Positions 23,560 through 35,000 of a stretch of DNA of 64,000 nt are shown here, one piece after another. Within the stretch, counting starts at the first letter, position 1, and each line of letters opens with the position of its first letter. A model generated the notes under the pieces. The model was not told the DNA's origin. It worked only from the letters and a program-made list of their open reading frames with translations, and did no database searches. Source of the DNA: Amia ocellicauda (Eukaryota > Chordata > Actinopteri > Amiiformes > Amiidae); NCBI RefSeq assembly GCF_036373705.1, contig NC_089858.1, forward strand, positions 33,568,249 through 33,632,248, given 5' to 3'. The position numbers and the translations under genes were made by a program.

Positions 23560-24299
23560 CATTTAATTGTATTTGCTAACCTCTGCACAGTTACAATATG
23601 AGAAGAGTCCACTAGAGGGCGTAGTAAGACAGGGAAAATGAACTGCCCAGGCAAAGTAAACAGACAGCATAATTGCACGTACGTGTTTTACTGTGGATAT
23701 TTAATTTGCAAACTGGCATCTAAAATCATTTGTTCTGAACATACAATTACATGGGTGGTTGTGTGCTTTTATTAAGTTAGATTCCAAACAGGCGGAGATG
23801 TAGACCAATTAAAACTTTGACTTACCGGCAAATCACAGTACAAAAGTTCTAACCTGTACCCTGTACCTCACCACACTTTAATTTACTGTCAGAAGGCCAA
23901 TAATCTTGACATGTAAGGTCCTGAATGACTCACAAATCATAAATTAATTAGCTCTCAGGAGCCTCTGGGTGCTGGGAGTGGAGCCTGGCCCTGTGCGGGT
24001 TTATACCCCGACTTTGAATTTCACACAGGAAATAAATGAGCCCAAACCTTTTAGCTCTGAAGAATGTCCCTGTGTCCTGCTGTTGGACTTCCAATACAGT
24101 TCCTCCTGTGACACAGAAAATTGGCAGCAGCTGCGGTTTATTGTGTGAAGGGCAGGTCAGCCGTGTCGGGCTTCTGTCTGAGAGTCTCCAGCAACAGTTA
24201 TTCAGGTCTGGTAGGCAGCCAGAAAGCACTCGCCCCGATTTCACATTAATCTCTCTGTCACCATAGAGGCTGCTGCGAAACAAGGTCCATTAAACTAAG

Positions 24300-24341
<42 letters not shown>

Positions 24342-25537
24342 AAAAAGCAGAATTCAATAACGTTTAAAATGTGAGTTTGTATCCCAACTTGAGACAAAAC
24401 TGAGAAGAAAACTGTACAAACTGTGCGGATGTGTATTCCTCAGGGGTCTTGGTTGCCAGTCCACAGTCACTGCCCACCCACTGTCATCTCCAACTAAGAG
24501 ACAGAGTTCAGTTTTGCAGCATTAGTTGGTGTACAAGTTGTCAGTTTTTTTCTTTCTTCAGTCCTGGGATTGCAAAAAAATTAAACCACGACAGCAGTGT
24601 CTTTTATAAGCTGGAGAGTTTTTCTCGGATCATTACATTTCTAGCAGAATTAAACTTAAAATCAATTAATCAATTAATTAGTCAGCCTACTTTCAACCCA
24701 CAGACTCTTCATATACAGGAAACACAGCAGCCAACTATAAAGGAAAAATAATGATAAAGTAGGTGAACAATCCCTCGACTGGATTGCAAGGAGATCGACT
24801 GGATACAGAATAATGATACCACCAGCAGCTCTTTACGCAGTGTTTTACTTGGACAGTGATTGTGGTTGTGGGTGGGGTGGGGTGGGGTGGGGTGGGGTGG
24901 TGGGGGTTGGTGGTTCTGGTAGCTGTGGGTTCAGATTTGTTTTGGTGTTGCCAGACACTTAGGTGACCGCGCAGCAGGAGGCCCATGTTTGTCCGGCTGA
25001 AAGCCTATTCAAATGCTCTTCCTGCAGCAGCACATCCCCAGCTTACAACAAGGCTTAGCAGAGACCCGGTTTGCATGCAAAGCTATAGGACAAGAGCAAG
25101 ACGTTCTCACTGATGTTGGGAGCCAGTATGGATGCTTCCCCAGAGTCTTTAGCTCCCCTTGTTTATATGTGATGGTAGCTTGCATTAGAAACATATTCAA
25201 AATTCACACTTTGAAACAAATACATTACAAAACTATATATATATATATATATATATTTAGTTATAAGCTATAGTTCTACATCAATTACATTAAATAAATG
25301 CATAAATACAATAAATAAGTAACTAATTTGCATGAATGGTGAGGAGTATGTGAATATAATGTTTGGGTTTTGTGTGCTTTCTCTTTTTCTTGTTCTCTTC
25401 CTGGACTTTTTGTTTGCACACTCATCCCATTATCCACTATTATCTGCATCTAAATAAACATAAAATGTAAAAAAAACATGCTTTCTGTAAAACAACAACA
25501 ACAACATAACAACAACAAAAACAACAACAACAACAAC

Positions 25538-25574
<37 letters not shown>

Positions 25575-25970
25575 TCTTTCAAAATATAATTCCTTCTCAG
25601 GCCGCTATTATAATTTGTCCTAACCTGTGTGCTGATCCAGGCTGTGTGCTCAGAGAGATTTGGGGGGAATTTGCAAGACCCTGATTTGCCTGAACCACAA
25701 CCTTGGACTGTTATTGAGCCGGGCTGAGCCGGGCCAGGAGGTAGGAGCTTTGTGTGGGTTCCCCCCGCCTTTCCCTGCCCGACGAACACTGAGGACATTT
25801 GTGATGGACAAACCCCCAGCATCCTTCCCCTCTCTCTCCTGTAGAACACCCCACTCCTTTTTTGCGTTGTTTTTCTGTTTGTTTGTAGTTTTCAGTGCTG
25901 CTCATACCCAGGGTCAGGATCTGAAGTTAGGCGGAACAATAGCAGGTGAGAAAACTTTAAAAAGATACAA

Positions 25971-26036
<66 letters not shown>

Positions 26037-26492
26037 CATGTCTACTTTGCAGTTTAGTTTTAAATTAAATATCTGCTTCTGAAACACAAAAGAAAGCAGT
26101 GATATATATAGCATATGTGTCTGCAGTTTCTTTTTGTCTATCTTTGCAACGCGTCTTGTGAAAGTCCTCTCCCCGGGGCGCTTTTTAATCCCCAGGCGGT
26201 TTGTGGGTCAGAGAACAGGCAGGTGGAGGTCACCTGTGGCTTGTGGTCCCCATCTCTAGAGCTCTGTTGGGCCTAACGCTGTGAAGACTGCGCACTACGA
26301 TCTCTCGCCCCCCACAGCTGAGAGCGGGGCTGGGGGTCTATTTATACAGATGCAAAGTCTCGTCTCTCTACCTCTCATCTACCGTTTTTATTTTGAGAGC
26401 GGTGATGAGCCCCTCTCCTCTGTGTGCTGTATTGCAACTGAGAGATGGGGTGAGGTTTTCAAAGCAGCAATGTTTGTGTATGTGTGTGTGTA

Positions 26493-26528
<36 letters not shown>

Positions 26529-28350
26529 CTTATTTGGTTTTATTTGTTAGTTTGTTTTTTCCCCCACAACATTATGAACATAATTAACTTCCTTTGGTCA
26601 GACTGTATAAACTGTGGTTGCTGTTATATGATAGTCAAACCTTGTACACACAAATAAATACATACATACATAAAACCAATGCTCTAGTAAGTCCAGTTCT
26701 AGTATCCACAGCAATCTCACCCCAGGCCTCCCTTTAAAGCTATAATCAACAGTAATTAAGCCGCCCAACTTTCCCCCACATTATCTCAACCGGCAATAAA
26801 ACTCAAGAAATGAATCATTTCCCCCTGAGCAGCGTAGGCAAAGGGTTTTATTCTATGTGTGCAGCATCTGCTTCATGCAATTGAACAAACAAACAAACCA
26901 ACAAACTGTGAAGCCAAGTAAATGCAAATAAAACACCAAGCCAGAATAAACATGTGCAGAGTTATAACCGCTCTGCTCTCCAGTGCGTTCCTCTCACCTG
27001 TGTTCCCCTTGTGAGTCAGCGTCCGGAGAAGAGCGCTTTGTGTGGTGAGGAGTGAAAACTGAAGGCTTTGACCTGACCATTCTCTCTTACTGTAGGTTTG
27101 TAGGAGAAAAAAAAGAAAGATTGAATAAAAATTATCCTGTAAACGATTAAACAAGTAACAATCAAAGAATTTAAATAAATAATATAAACTGTGCCCACCA
27201 GATTTATTCAAATGCCTGAATAAATAGGAACAAAAGACAGCATAAAAAAAGAAAGATTTAAAAATTGCATAACATGTCCTGCTGAATAAAAGTCTACAAT
27301 GTTATACTGTAATCTTATTAGCATTTCACAGAGCAAAGTCACATTTTCCAGTTTTTCTGAAAATTTGGTTGGGCATTTATTATGTTATTAAGGAATATGT
27401 CCCTAGTTTGGGAATATTTATTACAGAAGAAAGTACATCTCTGTCTCACGGTCTGCCTGTGTCGGCCTGTGGCCAGGCTGTGGTCACTGAGGCTGTACTC
27501 GGCCAGGATCTGTCTCTGCTTCGTATCTCTGACAGTGAAGAGAGACTCTGACAGATTATAGTTTCTGTTTAGGGCCTGATAACAATCCAGTTAATTTGGG
27601 GATTTTGTTTCTATATCCCAATATTCCAGTTTGCAGTTTTGTGGTTAGTTTTAAACTTAATGCTTAATTCTGCCATGCATGCTATATTTTTTATTAATTT
27701 TTTATTTGCTCCTGCAGAGTTCAGCATGTAGATTTGATTGGGTGTTTGTCCCATTTAGTGTAGTCCTGTTGACTGAGGTTCTCGTGACCCTCCATAGAAA
27801 GTGGACTGGTCCTCTTCTCTTAAAGACTGCATTAATGGTACATACGCAGAGGTAAATTGTATCAGACTGACTCTGTTCTAAACCATGATTAAAGATGTTC
27901 TTTATGTTTATAATCGACCGCCCCCAGTCTGTCCCCCAGCTCCAGACTACATGCTAGATACTCGTAGGGTTTGCGCACTATGCAGAGGGGTTTGCGTGGC
28001 GCAAATGGCTATCGGACAAAAATGAGCATTATTTGCCATATTCAAAACCCTGTTTTGCAAGGCGCAATCCATTCTGTGCACAGCACAAACTGGGAGTGTC
28101 TGAAATTATATATGATTCCTGCTATATTCGTAGCTGTGCGCCGTGAAAAAAACAGGTTTGTGACACGCAAAACAATGCATTGAAAAGCATGTTGTTAACT
28201 TCACGCACAGCACTATTTCAGGGGACAGTGACTGGACAGCGACATTCCAGCGCACAGTCAACAATAGGGCTGTCTATTTTTATGGTTGTATGTGTGCTGC
28301 ACCTGAACAAGTTCCTAACAGTCTTGTTTTTTTTTTTACATAATGACAAT
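23560..28350. other. Gene-free, microsatellite-rich stretch
   Basis: No gene is supported. Simple repeats: TG/TA at 24299-24340, TGGGG at 24873-24900, AT at 25232-25257, AAC/AAT at 25491-25573, AAT at 25974-26031, TG at 26469-26522. Reading frames through these arrays (poly-I, poly-N, poly-L) are artefacts. The rest is AT-rich with no splice-bounded conserved coding segment that I can see. Confidence 0.6.
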
Positions 28351-28558
28351 ACAGTGAGGGAAAAAAGTATTTGATCCCCTGCTAATTTTGTATGTTTGCC
28401 CACTGACAAAGAAATGATCAGTCTATAATTTTAATGGTGGGTGTATTTTAATAGTGAGAGACAGAATAACAACAAAAAAATCCAGAAAAACACATTTCAA
28501 AGAAGTTATAAATTGATTTGCATGTTAATGAGGGAAATAAGTATTTGACCCCTTCGAC

Positions 28559-29572
28559 TTAGTACTTGGTGGCAAAACCCTTGTTGTCAATCACAGAGGT
28601 CAGACGTTTCTTGTAGTTGGCCACCAGGTTTGCACACATCTCAGGAGGGATTTTGTCCCACTCCTCTTTGCAGATCCTCTCCAAGTCATTAAGGTTTCGA
28701 GGCTGACGTATGGCAACTCGAACCTTCAGCTCCCTCCACAGATTTTCTATGGGATTAAGGTCTGGAGACTGGCTAGGCCACTCCAGGACCTTAATGTGCT
28801 TCTTCTTGAGCCACTCCTTTGTTGCCTTGGCTGTGTGTTTTGGGTCATTGTCATGCTGGAATACCCATCCACGACCCATTTTCAATGCCCTGGCTGAGGG
28901 AAGGAGGTTCTCACCCAAGATTTGACGGTACATGGCCCCGTCCATCGTCCCTTTGATGCGGTGCAGTTGTCCTGTCCCCTTAGCAGAAAAACACCCCCAA
29001 AGCATAATGTTTCCACCTCCATGTTTGACGGTGGGGATGGTGTTCTTGGGGTCATTCCTCCTCCTCCAAACACAACGAGTTGAGTTGATGCCAAAGAGCT
29101 CGATTTTGGTCTCATCTGACCACAACACTTTCACCCAGTTCTCCTCTGAATCATTCAGATGTTCATTGGCAAACTTCAGACGGGCCTGTACATGTGCTTT
29201 CTTGAGCAGGGGGACCTTGCGGGCGCTGCAGGATTTCAGTCCTTCACGGCGTAGTGTGTTACCAATTGTTTTCTTGGTGACTATGGTCCCAGCTGCCTTG
29301 AGATCATTAACAAGATCCTCCCGTGTAGTTCTGGGCTGATTCCTCACCGTTCTCATGATCATTGAAACTCCACGAGGTGAGATCTTGCATGGAGCCCCAG
29401 ACCGAGGGAGACTGACAGTTATTTTGTGTTTCTTCCATTTGCGAATAATCGCACCAACTGTCGTCACCTTCTCACCAAGCTGCTTGGCGATGGTCTTGTA
29501 GCCCATTCCAGCCTTGTGTAGGTCTACAATCTTGTCCCTGACATCCTTGGACAGCTCTTTGGTCTTGGCCAT
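28559..29572 (-). CDS. Tc1 family transposase (DD34E), full length
   Basis: 337 residues from MAKTKELSK, preceded in frame by a non-essential extension to 29656. N-terminal paired-type helix-turn-helix domains (about 1-110) bind the terminal repeats. The catalytic triad is visible: WSDE in [10 protein letters not shown] in [10 protein letters not shown], and E in [15 protein letters not shown]. It excises and reinserts the element at TA sites. Compared with the copy at 504-1687 it lacks three residues (AAY) after VWRRRN, in frame. No stop or frameshift is seen, so this is the best-preserved coding copy of family A, although its right terminal repeat is cut. Confidence 0.9.
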   Translation of the reverse strand: MAKTKELSKDVRDKIVDLHKAGMGYKTIAKQLGEKVTTVGAIIRKWKKHKITVSLPRSGAPCKISPRGVSMIMRTVRNQPRTTREDLVNDLKAAGTIVTKKTIGNTLRREGLKSCSARKVPLLKKAHVQARLKFANEHLNDSEENWVKVLWSDETKIELFGINSTRCVWRRRNDPKNTIPTVKHGGGNIMLWGCFSAKGTGQLHRIKGTMDGAMYRQILGENLLPSARALKMGRGWVFQHDNDPKHTAKATKEWLKKKHIKVLEWPSQSPDLNPIENLWRELKVRVAIRQPRNLNDLERICKEEWDKIPPEMCANLVANYKKRLTSVIDNKGFATKY

Positions 29573-29617
29573 GGTGGAGAGTTTGGACTCTGATTGATTG
29601 ATTGCTTCTGTGGACAG

Positions 29618-29708
29618 GTGTCTTTTATACAGGTAACGAGCTGAGATTAGGAGCACTCCCTTTAAGAGAGTGCTCCTAATCTCAGCTCGTTACCTGTATA
29701 AAAGACAC
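29618..29708. repeat. Perfect palindrome with 41-bp arms
   Basis: Arms 29618-29658 and 29668-29708 are exact inverse copies (starting GTGTCTTTTATACAGGTAAC) around a 9-base loop. It lies just upstream of the family A transposase start. In the sister copy at 504-1687 only one arm region is present. Confidence 0.93.
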
Positions 29709-30059
29709 ATGGGAACCAGAAATCTTGCTGATTGATAGGGGATCAAATACTTATTTCCCTCATTAACATGCAAATCAATTTTTAACTTTTTTGAAATGCG
29801 TTTTTCTGGATTTTTTTTGTTGTTTTTCTGTCTCTCACTGTTAAAATACACCTACCATTAAAATTATAGACTGATAATTTCTTTGTCACTTACCACTTCC
29901 GTAGGAACCCGATTCGAAACGTCACTCTATCAAAGCAACTTGTGCGCCTTCCGTGCATTAACGTGGCAGTGAACCCTTGATCCTGCAGGAGCGGGGCCAC
30001 AGACCCAGATAATAACACACAGCTGGCTAGTTCACTGAGTAGTTACAGCTGGACATATT

Positions 30060-30480
30060 CACTGAACGGTACAGAGCACCCAGCTCCACTGTGCTGTCAT
30101 AACAACTAAACACATTGTGGGGTGCAGGAAGCTAATCATGCACCACCACGTGACACGGGAGCAGTTGTCACCTATTAGCGCAGCTAATGCAGGACAACAG
30201 CAGGCTCTACCATGACCATCAAACCATAACACTGCGGTGCGCAGGAAACCGTTCATGCACTCTTCGCATAACATGGGATCATTGGCCACTTGCTCCACTA
30301 GCCCAGCTAGGAGCGAGGCCACACCAGCTCTACAATGTTGTACAAATGAACATCAATATATATAGCGTGGCAGCAAGAGCATTCATGCCGCCTGCGCACA
30401 GCACAGGAGCATCCAACTCAACTGAATAGTACAGAGTGGAAGCGCTCTATTGTGCTGACAATTAGATTTTGTACAAATGA
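30060..30480. repeat. Degenerate ~120-bp tandem repeat, about four units
   Basis: Related blocks begin with CAGCTCCACTGTG-like sequence at about 30081, 30201, 30325 and 30441. Each is followed by a ...GGTGCAGGAA..TCATGCACC...GGGA-like core. Spacing is about 116-124 bases and the units are strongly diverged. Confidence 0.6.
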
Positions 30481-30484
30481 ACTA

Positions 30485-31714
30485 CACTCACCTAAAGGAT
30501 TATTAGGAACACCTGTTCAATTTCTCATTAATGCAATTATCTAACCAACCAATCACCTGGCAGTTGCTTCAATGCATTTAGGGGTGTGGTCCTGGTCAAG
30601 ACAATCTCCTGAACTCCAAACTGAATGTCTGAATGGGAAAGAAAGGTGATTTAAGCAATTTTGAGCGTGGCATGGTTGTTGGTGCCAGACGGGCCGGTCT
30701 GAGTATTTCACAATCTGCTCAGTTACTGGGATTTTCACGCACAACCATTTCTAGGGTTTACAAAGAATGGTGTGAAAAGGGAAAAACATCCAGTATGCGG
30801 CAGTCCTGTGGGCGAAAATGCCTTGTTGATGCTAGAGGTCAGAGGAGAATGGGCCGACTGATTCAAGCTGATAGAAGAGCAACTTTGACTGAAATAACCA
30901 CTTGTTACAACCGAGGTATGCAGCAAAGCATTTGTGAAGCCACAACACGTACAACCTTGAGGCGGATGGGCTACAGCAGCAACAACAGCAGAAGACCCCA
31001 CCGGGTACCACTCATCTCCACTACAAATAGGAAAAAGAGGCTACAATTTGCACAAGCTCACCAAAATTGGACAGTTGAAGACTGGAAAAATGTTGCCTGG
31101 TCTGATGAGTCTCGATTTCTGTTGAGACATTCAGATGGTAGAGTCAGAATTTGGCGTAAACAGAATGAGAACATGGATCCATCATGCCTTGTTACCACTG
31201 TGCAGGCTAGTGGAGGTGGTGTAATGGTGTGGGGGATGTTTTCTTGGCACACTTTAGGCCCCTTAGTGCCAATTGGGCATTGTTTAAATGCCACGGCCTA
31301 CCTGAGCATTGTTTCTGACCATGTCCATCCCTTTATGACCACCATGTACCCATCCTCTGATGGCTACTTCCAGCAGGATAATGCACCATGTCACAAAGGT
31401 CGAATCATTTCAAATTGGTTTCTTGAACATGACAATGAGTTCACTGTACTAAACTGGCCCCCACAGTCACCAGATCTCAACCCAATAGAGCATCTTTGGG
31501 ATGTGGTGGAACGGGAGCTTCGTGCCCTGGATGTGCATCCCACAAATCTCCATCAACTGCAAGATGCTATCCTATCAATATGGGCCAACATTTCTAAAGA
31601 ATGCTTTCAGCACCTTGTTGAATCAATGCCACATAGAATTAAGGCAGTTCTGAAGGCGAAAGGGGGTCAAACACAGTATTAGTATGGTGTTCCTAATAAT
31701 CCTTTAGGTGAGTG
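30485..31714 (+). mobile_element. Tc1-like transposon (family C), copy 1, complete
   Basis: Ends are CACTCACCTAAAGGATTATT and its inverse, flanked by TA on both sides (30483-30484, 31715-31716). Both ends and the transposase are intact, so this is the best candidate for a mobile copy of the family. Near-identical copies lie at 55520-56741 (minus) and 59557-60768 (plus). Confidence 0.95.
30633..31682 (+). CDS. Tc1 transposase (DD34E), family C copy 1
   Basis: 349 residues. The N-terminus MGKKGDLSNFERGMVVGARR leads a helix-turn-helix (ISQSAQLLGFSRTTISRVYK), followed by a second DNA-binding region. The catalytic residues are in VAWSDESRF, YFQQDNAPCH and [13 protein letters not shown] glycine-rich box (SGGGVMVWGMFS) lies between the first and second Asp. 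Relative to copy 2 it has a small in-frame insertion (SSN before NSRRPHR). No stops. It cuts and pastes at TA sites. Confidence 0.95.
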   Translation: MGKKGDLSNFERGMVVGARRAGLSISQSAQLLGFSRTTISRVYKEWCEKGKTSSMRQSCGRKCLVDARGQRRMGRLIQADRRATLTEITTCYNRGMQQSICEATTRTTLRRMGYSSNNSRRPHRVPLISTTNRKKRLQFAQAHQNWTVEDWKNVAWSDESRFLLRHSDGRVRIWRKQNENMDPSCLVTTVQASGGGVMVWGMFSWHTLGPLVPIGHCLNATAYLSIVSDHVHPFMTTMYPSSDGYFQQDNAPCHKGRIISNWFLEHDNEFTVLNWPPQSPDLNPIEHLWDVVERELRALDVHPTNLHQLQDAILSIWANISKECFQHLVESMPHRIKAVLKAKGGQTQY

Positions 31715-32001
31715 TATACTATAATGGAAATAAGATTAAAATAAAGTTTGCATGTGTGGTTTGTAACACGTATCTCTGGCTAAATATGGAGGTTCATAAA
31801 CTGGACACAAGGTCAAACCTCTCTTGTTTGGAGAGCTTCATTGGCTGTAAAAACGAGAATGGGGTATTTATGTGTTTTTGGTGGTGGTGTGTATGTGTGT
31901 GGGGGGGTCTGTTCTCTGTTTCATGTCCAGAATGATTCTCAGCTCAAGCTTCCGTCTGTGCATTTCGCAAATATATCAGTCGCACCAAACTCCAAGAAAA
32001 C

Positions 32002-35000
32002 ATGGACTCTGTAACACTGTGTCTGATGCTATGTGAGTATGCATTTGTTATTCAGTATATAAATAATTAAATACAGAAAGAAATAAGACTATGAAATTGC
32101 ATCTTTTCATTAATACTGATTATGATAATGATAACTGCAAAAATGTGCTGATAACCAATTGATAATAATTGATTTTTTTTTAACAAATGAACTCAGGGTT
32201 AAGGATTTGTTTTGAATGTAGACTCTGCTATGGACTAGGCTATGGAGGTGCGTTCCTTACATATTTGTATTCATTAATGCATTGATACATTAGGGCTGAA
32301 ACGTGTGGAAATATAAACCTACTCCTTAACATCAGAATAACCAGAGAATTTGTGTGCACCAAGACAATAAGGTCAGGTCTTCATCAGATCTGTGTGACTT
32401 AATTTCTGTCTTATGTCTCACAGACACAACTACAGCCCTATCGGCCCCAGAGAAGCCCACTCTGTCTGTGAGCCCCAGTGCGGCGGGAATGGACAGCAGT
32501 GTGGAGCTGCGCTGTGACGCCCCGCGCTCTCTCTCAGAAGTCCAGTGTCGTTTCTACACAGAGGCCGGTGGACAGGAGCTCGGACAGGCGCAGTCGGACA
32601 GCCATGGCTGTGTGCTGTCAGTGAGCGGGACAGAGCTGCTGGGGGGCAGAGCCTCAGGGTTCACAGCTGAGGTCTCTGTGCTCTGTGATTACCGACAGGG
32701 AGAGACTCGCTCACAGCCCAGCCAGGACATCAGTGTGATGGTTTACAGTACGTACTCCACTACAGACAGACTCACATAGCATGACTGTGAATAATGTGTA
32801 TTGTTTTAAGAATCAGGTGGTGAAGTGGTGCAATGGTTAGCGCTGCTGCCTCACAGCTCCAGGGGTCCTGGGTTTGAGTCTCAGCTCAGGGTACCTATCT
32901 GTGTGGAGTTTGCATGTTCTCCCCATGTCTGTGTTGGTTTCCTCTAGGCACTCTGGTTTCCTCCCACCATCCAAAGACATGCAGGTTAGGTTAATTGGCC
33001 ACACTAAATTGCCCTGTAGGTATGCATGTGTGTTGCCCAGCGATGGACTGGTGTCCTGTCCTGGTTTTCATGCCTGCCAGGATCGGCTCCAGTGTCCCCT
33101 GTGACCCACAAAGATAAGTGGTTTTGAAAATGAATGGATGTTTTAAGAATAGGACACATTGAAATATTGACTTATAGTCAGGAAAATTATACCTCTGCAA
33201 GAATGAATTTGAATTTGTAGCTAAAAGATGCTCTTGTAAATTCTCCTGTTTTTCTCCAAACAGATGTCAAGACAAGACCAGAAATTAACTTACCCCCAAA
33301 TGTCATTACTGAGGACAGTCCTGCTGTGATTAAATGTAAACCTGATAAAGCAATACGCTGTTACTTCTATATTGGGAACAGTACAAATCCATTCAAATCA
33401 GAGCCCTACAGTGAGGATTATAAAACATGCGCCATCGTTGTTCCTGGAAGGGAGCTGCTGCAACAGGGAGACACCAGGGAGGTCTCTGTGAGCTGCATTG
33501 CAGAACTGACTCTGGGCGGACAGACAATCATCTCTCCACACAGTGAGAGCAAGACAGTGATGGTGAATGGTAAGTGGAAGTGTTTTATAAATTGATATAT
33601 GTTCCCCAGCAGCACAAAATAATTACAGTAATATTATATACAGGTCCACTCTCATTTATCCGCCAAATTTAGTTTTCATAAAATGTGGCGGATTAACAAA
33701 TTTGGCAGATGAATGAGGATACATGCCTTATGCATGCATGTGATTTGTTAAGAGGGGGAGATAAAGGCATAGGAGAGAGAAATGGTGAAAGAGAACACTG
33801 TTGAGCGCAGTGTCACTTGAGAAGTGAGAAGGAGGAAACGAGAAATATACCTCATACTGAGATACTGAAAAGAAAAGTGAAGCTGGACGCTTGCAACTTG
33901 GGAGTGTGGGCAGAACTGAAAGGGACCTTGAACCCAGCTAGCTGTTTTCTTCCCTGATTTCAGCTGATGTGCATATTCTGCAGATCAAATAAAGACAAGC
34001 AATCCCCTCTCTCTTTAGTGGCTGTGATATTTCGGCCCCGTTTGTGTACAGCATGTTATCAGAACCTAGAGGGGGGCTGGGGTTAATTGCTGATTGGGTA
34101 GTTGGTGCTGCCTATGGGGGTTTACAGGTATGTGTGAGTTTATTATCTTTTCAATCGAAGGTTATTATTTGACGTGTTGAGTGTTTTTTGCACATTGATT
34201 TCTATCAGTTTGGAGTGTGTGTCATTTCGATTCTACGTGTTCCTGTTTGGTTTATAGTAAAAACTTTAGTTTGGAGTTGTGTCATGTTGTTATTTATCTG
34301 TTAAAACCCTTCTGTGTGTACTCATGCTGATTGTATTTATACTCTCCATTCACTGAAGTATTGATAACACAGTGCCACTTTGTATTGCTGCTATTGTCTG
34401 ATTATTGAATGATTTATTGTATGCGAGTGAACTTTAATTATTATTTTATCGTATCCAAGAGTCAACTTTTTCACTTTACATTGGATGACTTATCATTTGG
34501 TGGACAAACGAGTACTAAATACAAGTACTGAGATTCAAAACTCTATGGCAGATGGCAGTGTGCTAACTGGTGGATTAACAAGTAGTTTTATAATGGGAAT
34601 TAATTTGTTCTTGGTGATTTTTGATGGAATTGCAAATTTCGCAGATTAACCAGTGGTGGATAAACGAGAGTGGACCTATATACTATATACGTATATAGTG
34701 GGTGAAGCAATTATATACAGATGGGTGATAAATTAAAGGAAAAAAACAATATAAAGCATCTCAGTAAGGTGTTGGGCAGAACAGCTTCAATGCTCTTGGC
34801 ACAGATTCTACGCATCTCTGGACTCTACTGGAGGGATGAACACCATTCTTGCAAAAGATATTCCCTCATTGGTGTTTTGATGATGGTGGTGGAGAGCGCT
34901 GTCGAACATGTCACTCCAAAATCTCCCATATGGTTCAATTGGGATGAGATTTGGTGACTGTGAAGGCCATAGCATATGATTCACATCATTTTCATACTCA

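Larger units (their letters stand above)
28352..29886 (-). mobile_element. Tc1-like transposon (family A) with intact transposase, one end truncated
   Basis: The left end starts CAGTGAGGGAAAAAAGTATT next to a TA, with a repeat region of about 200 bases before the transposase stop. The right side carries the matching inverse (…actgataatttctttgtca) but stops at about 29886, losing the outer ~55 bases that are present in the sister copy at 1635-1687. It also contains a large palindrome (29618-29708). With only one complete end it should no longer move by itself. Confidence 0.9.

Noticed and set aside
23320..23678. Long poly-Ile, poly-Asn and poly-Leu frames
   Set aside because: Translations of AAT microsatellites; the same applies to frames at 14414-14614, 25430-26114 and 42720-42773.
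28932..29339. Plus-strand frame of 135 codons
   Set aside because: Antisense shadow of the Tc1 transposase; the same kind occurs at 55941-56491 and 59807-60348.
32819..32890. tRNA gene candidate with A-box and B-box-like motifs
   Set aside because: No cloverleaf closes and the body matches a widespread SINE.
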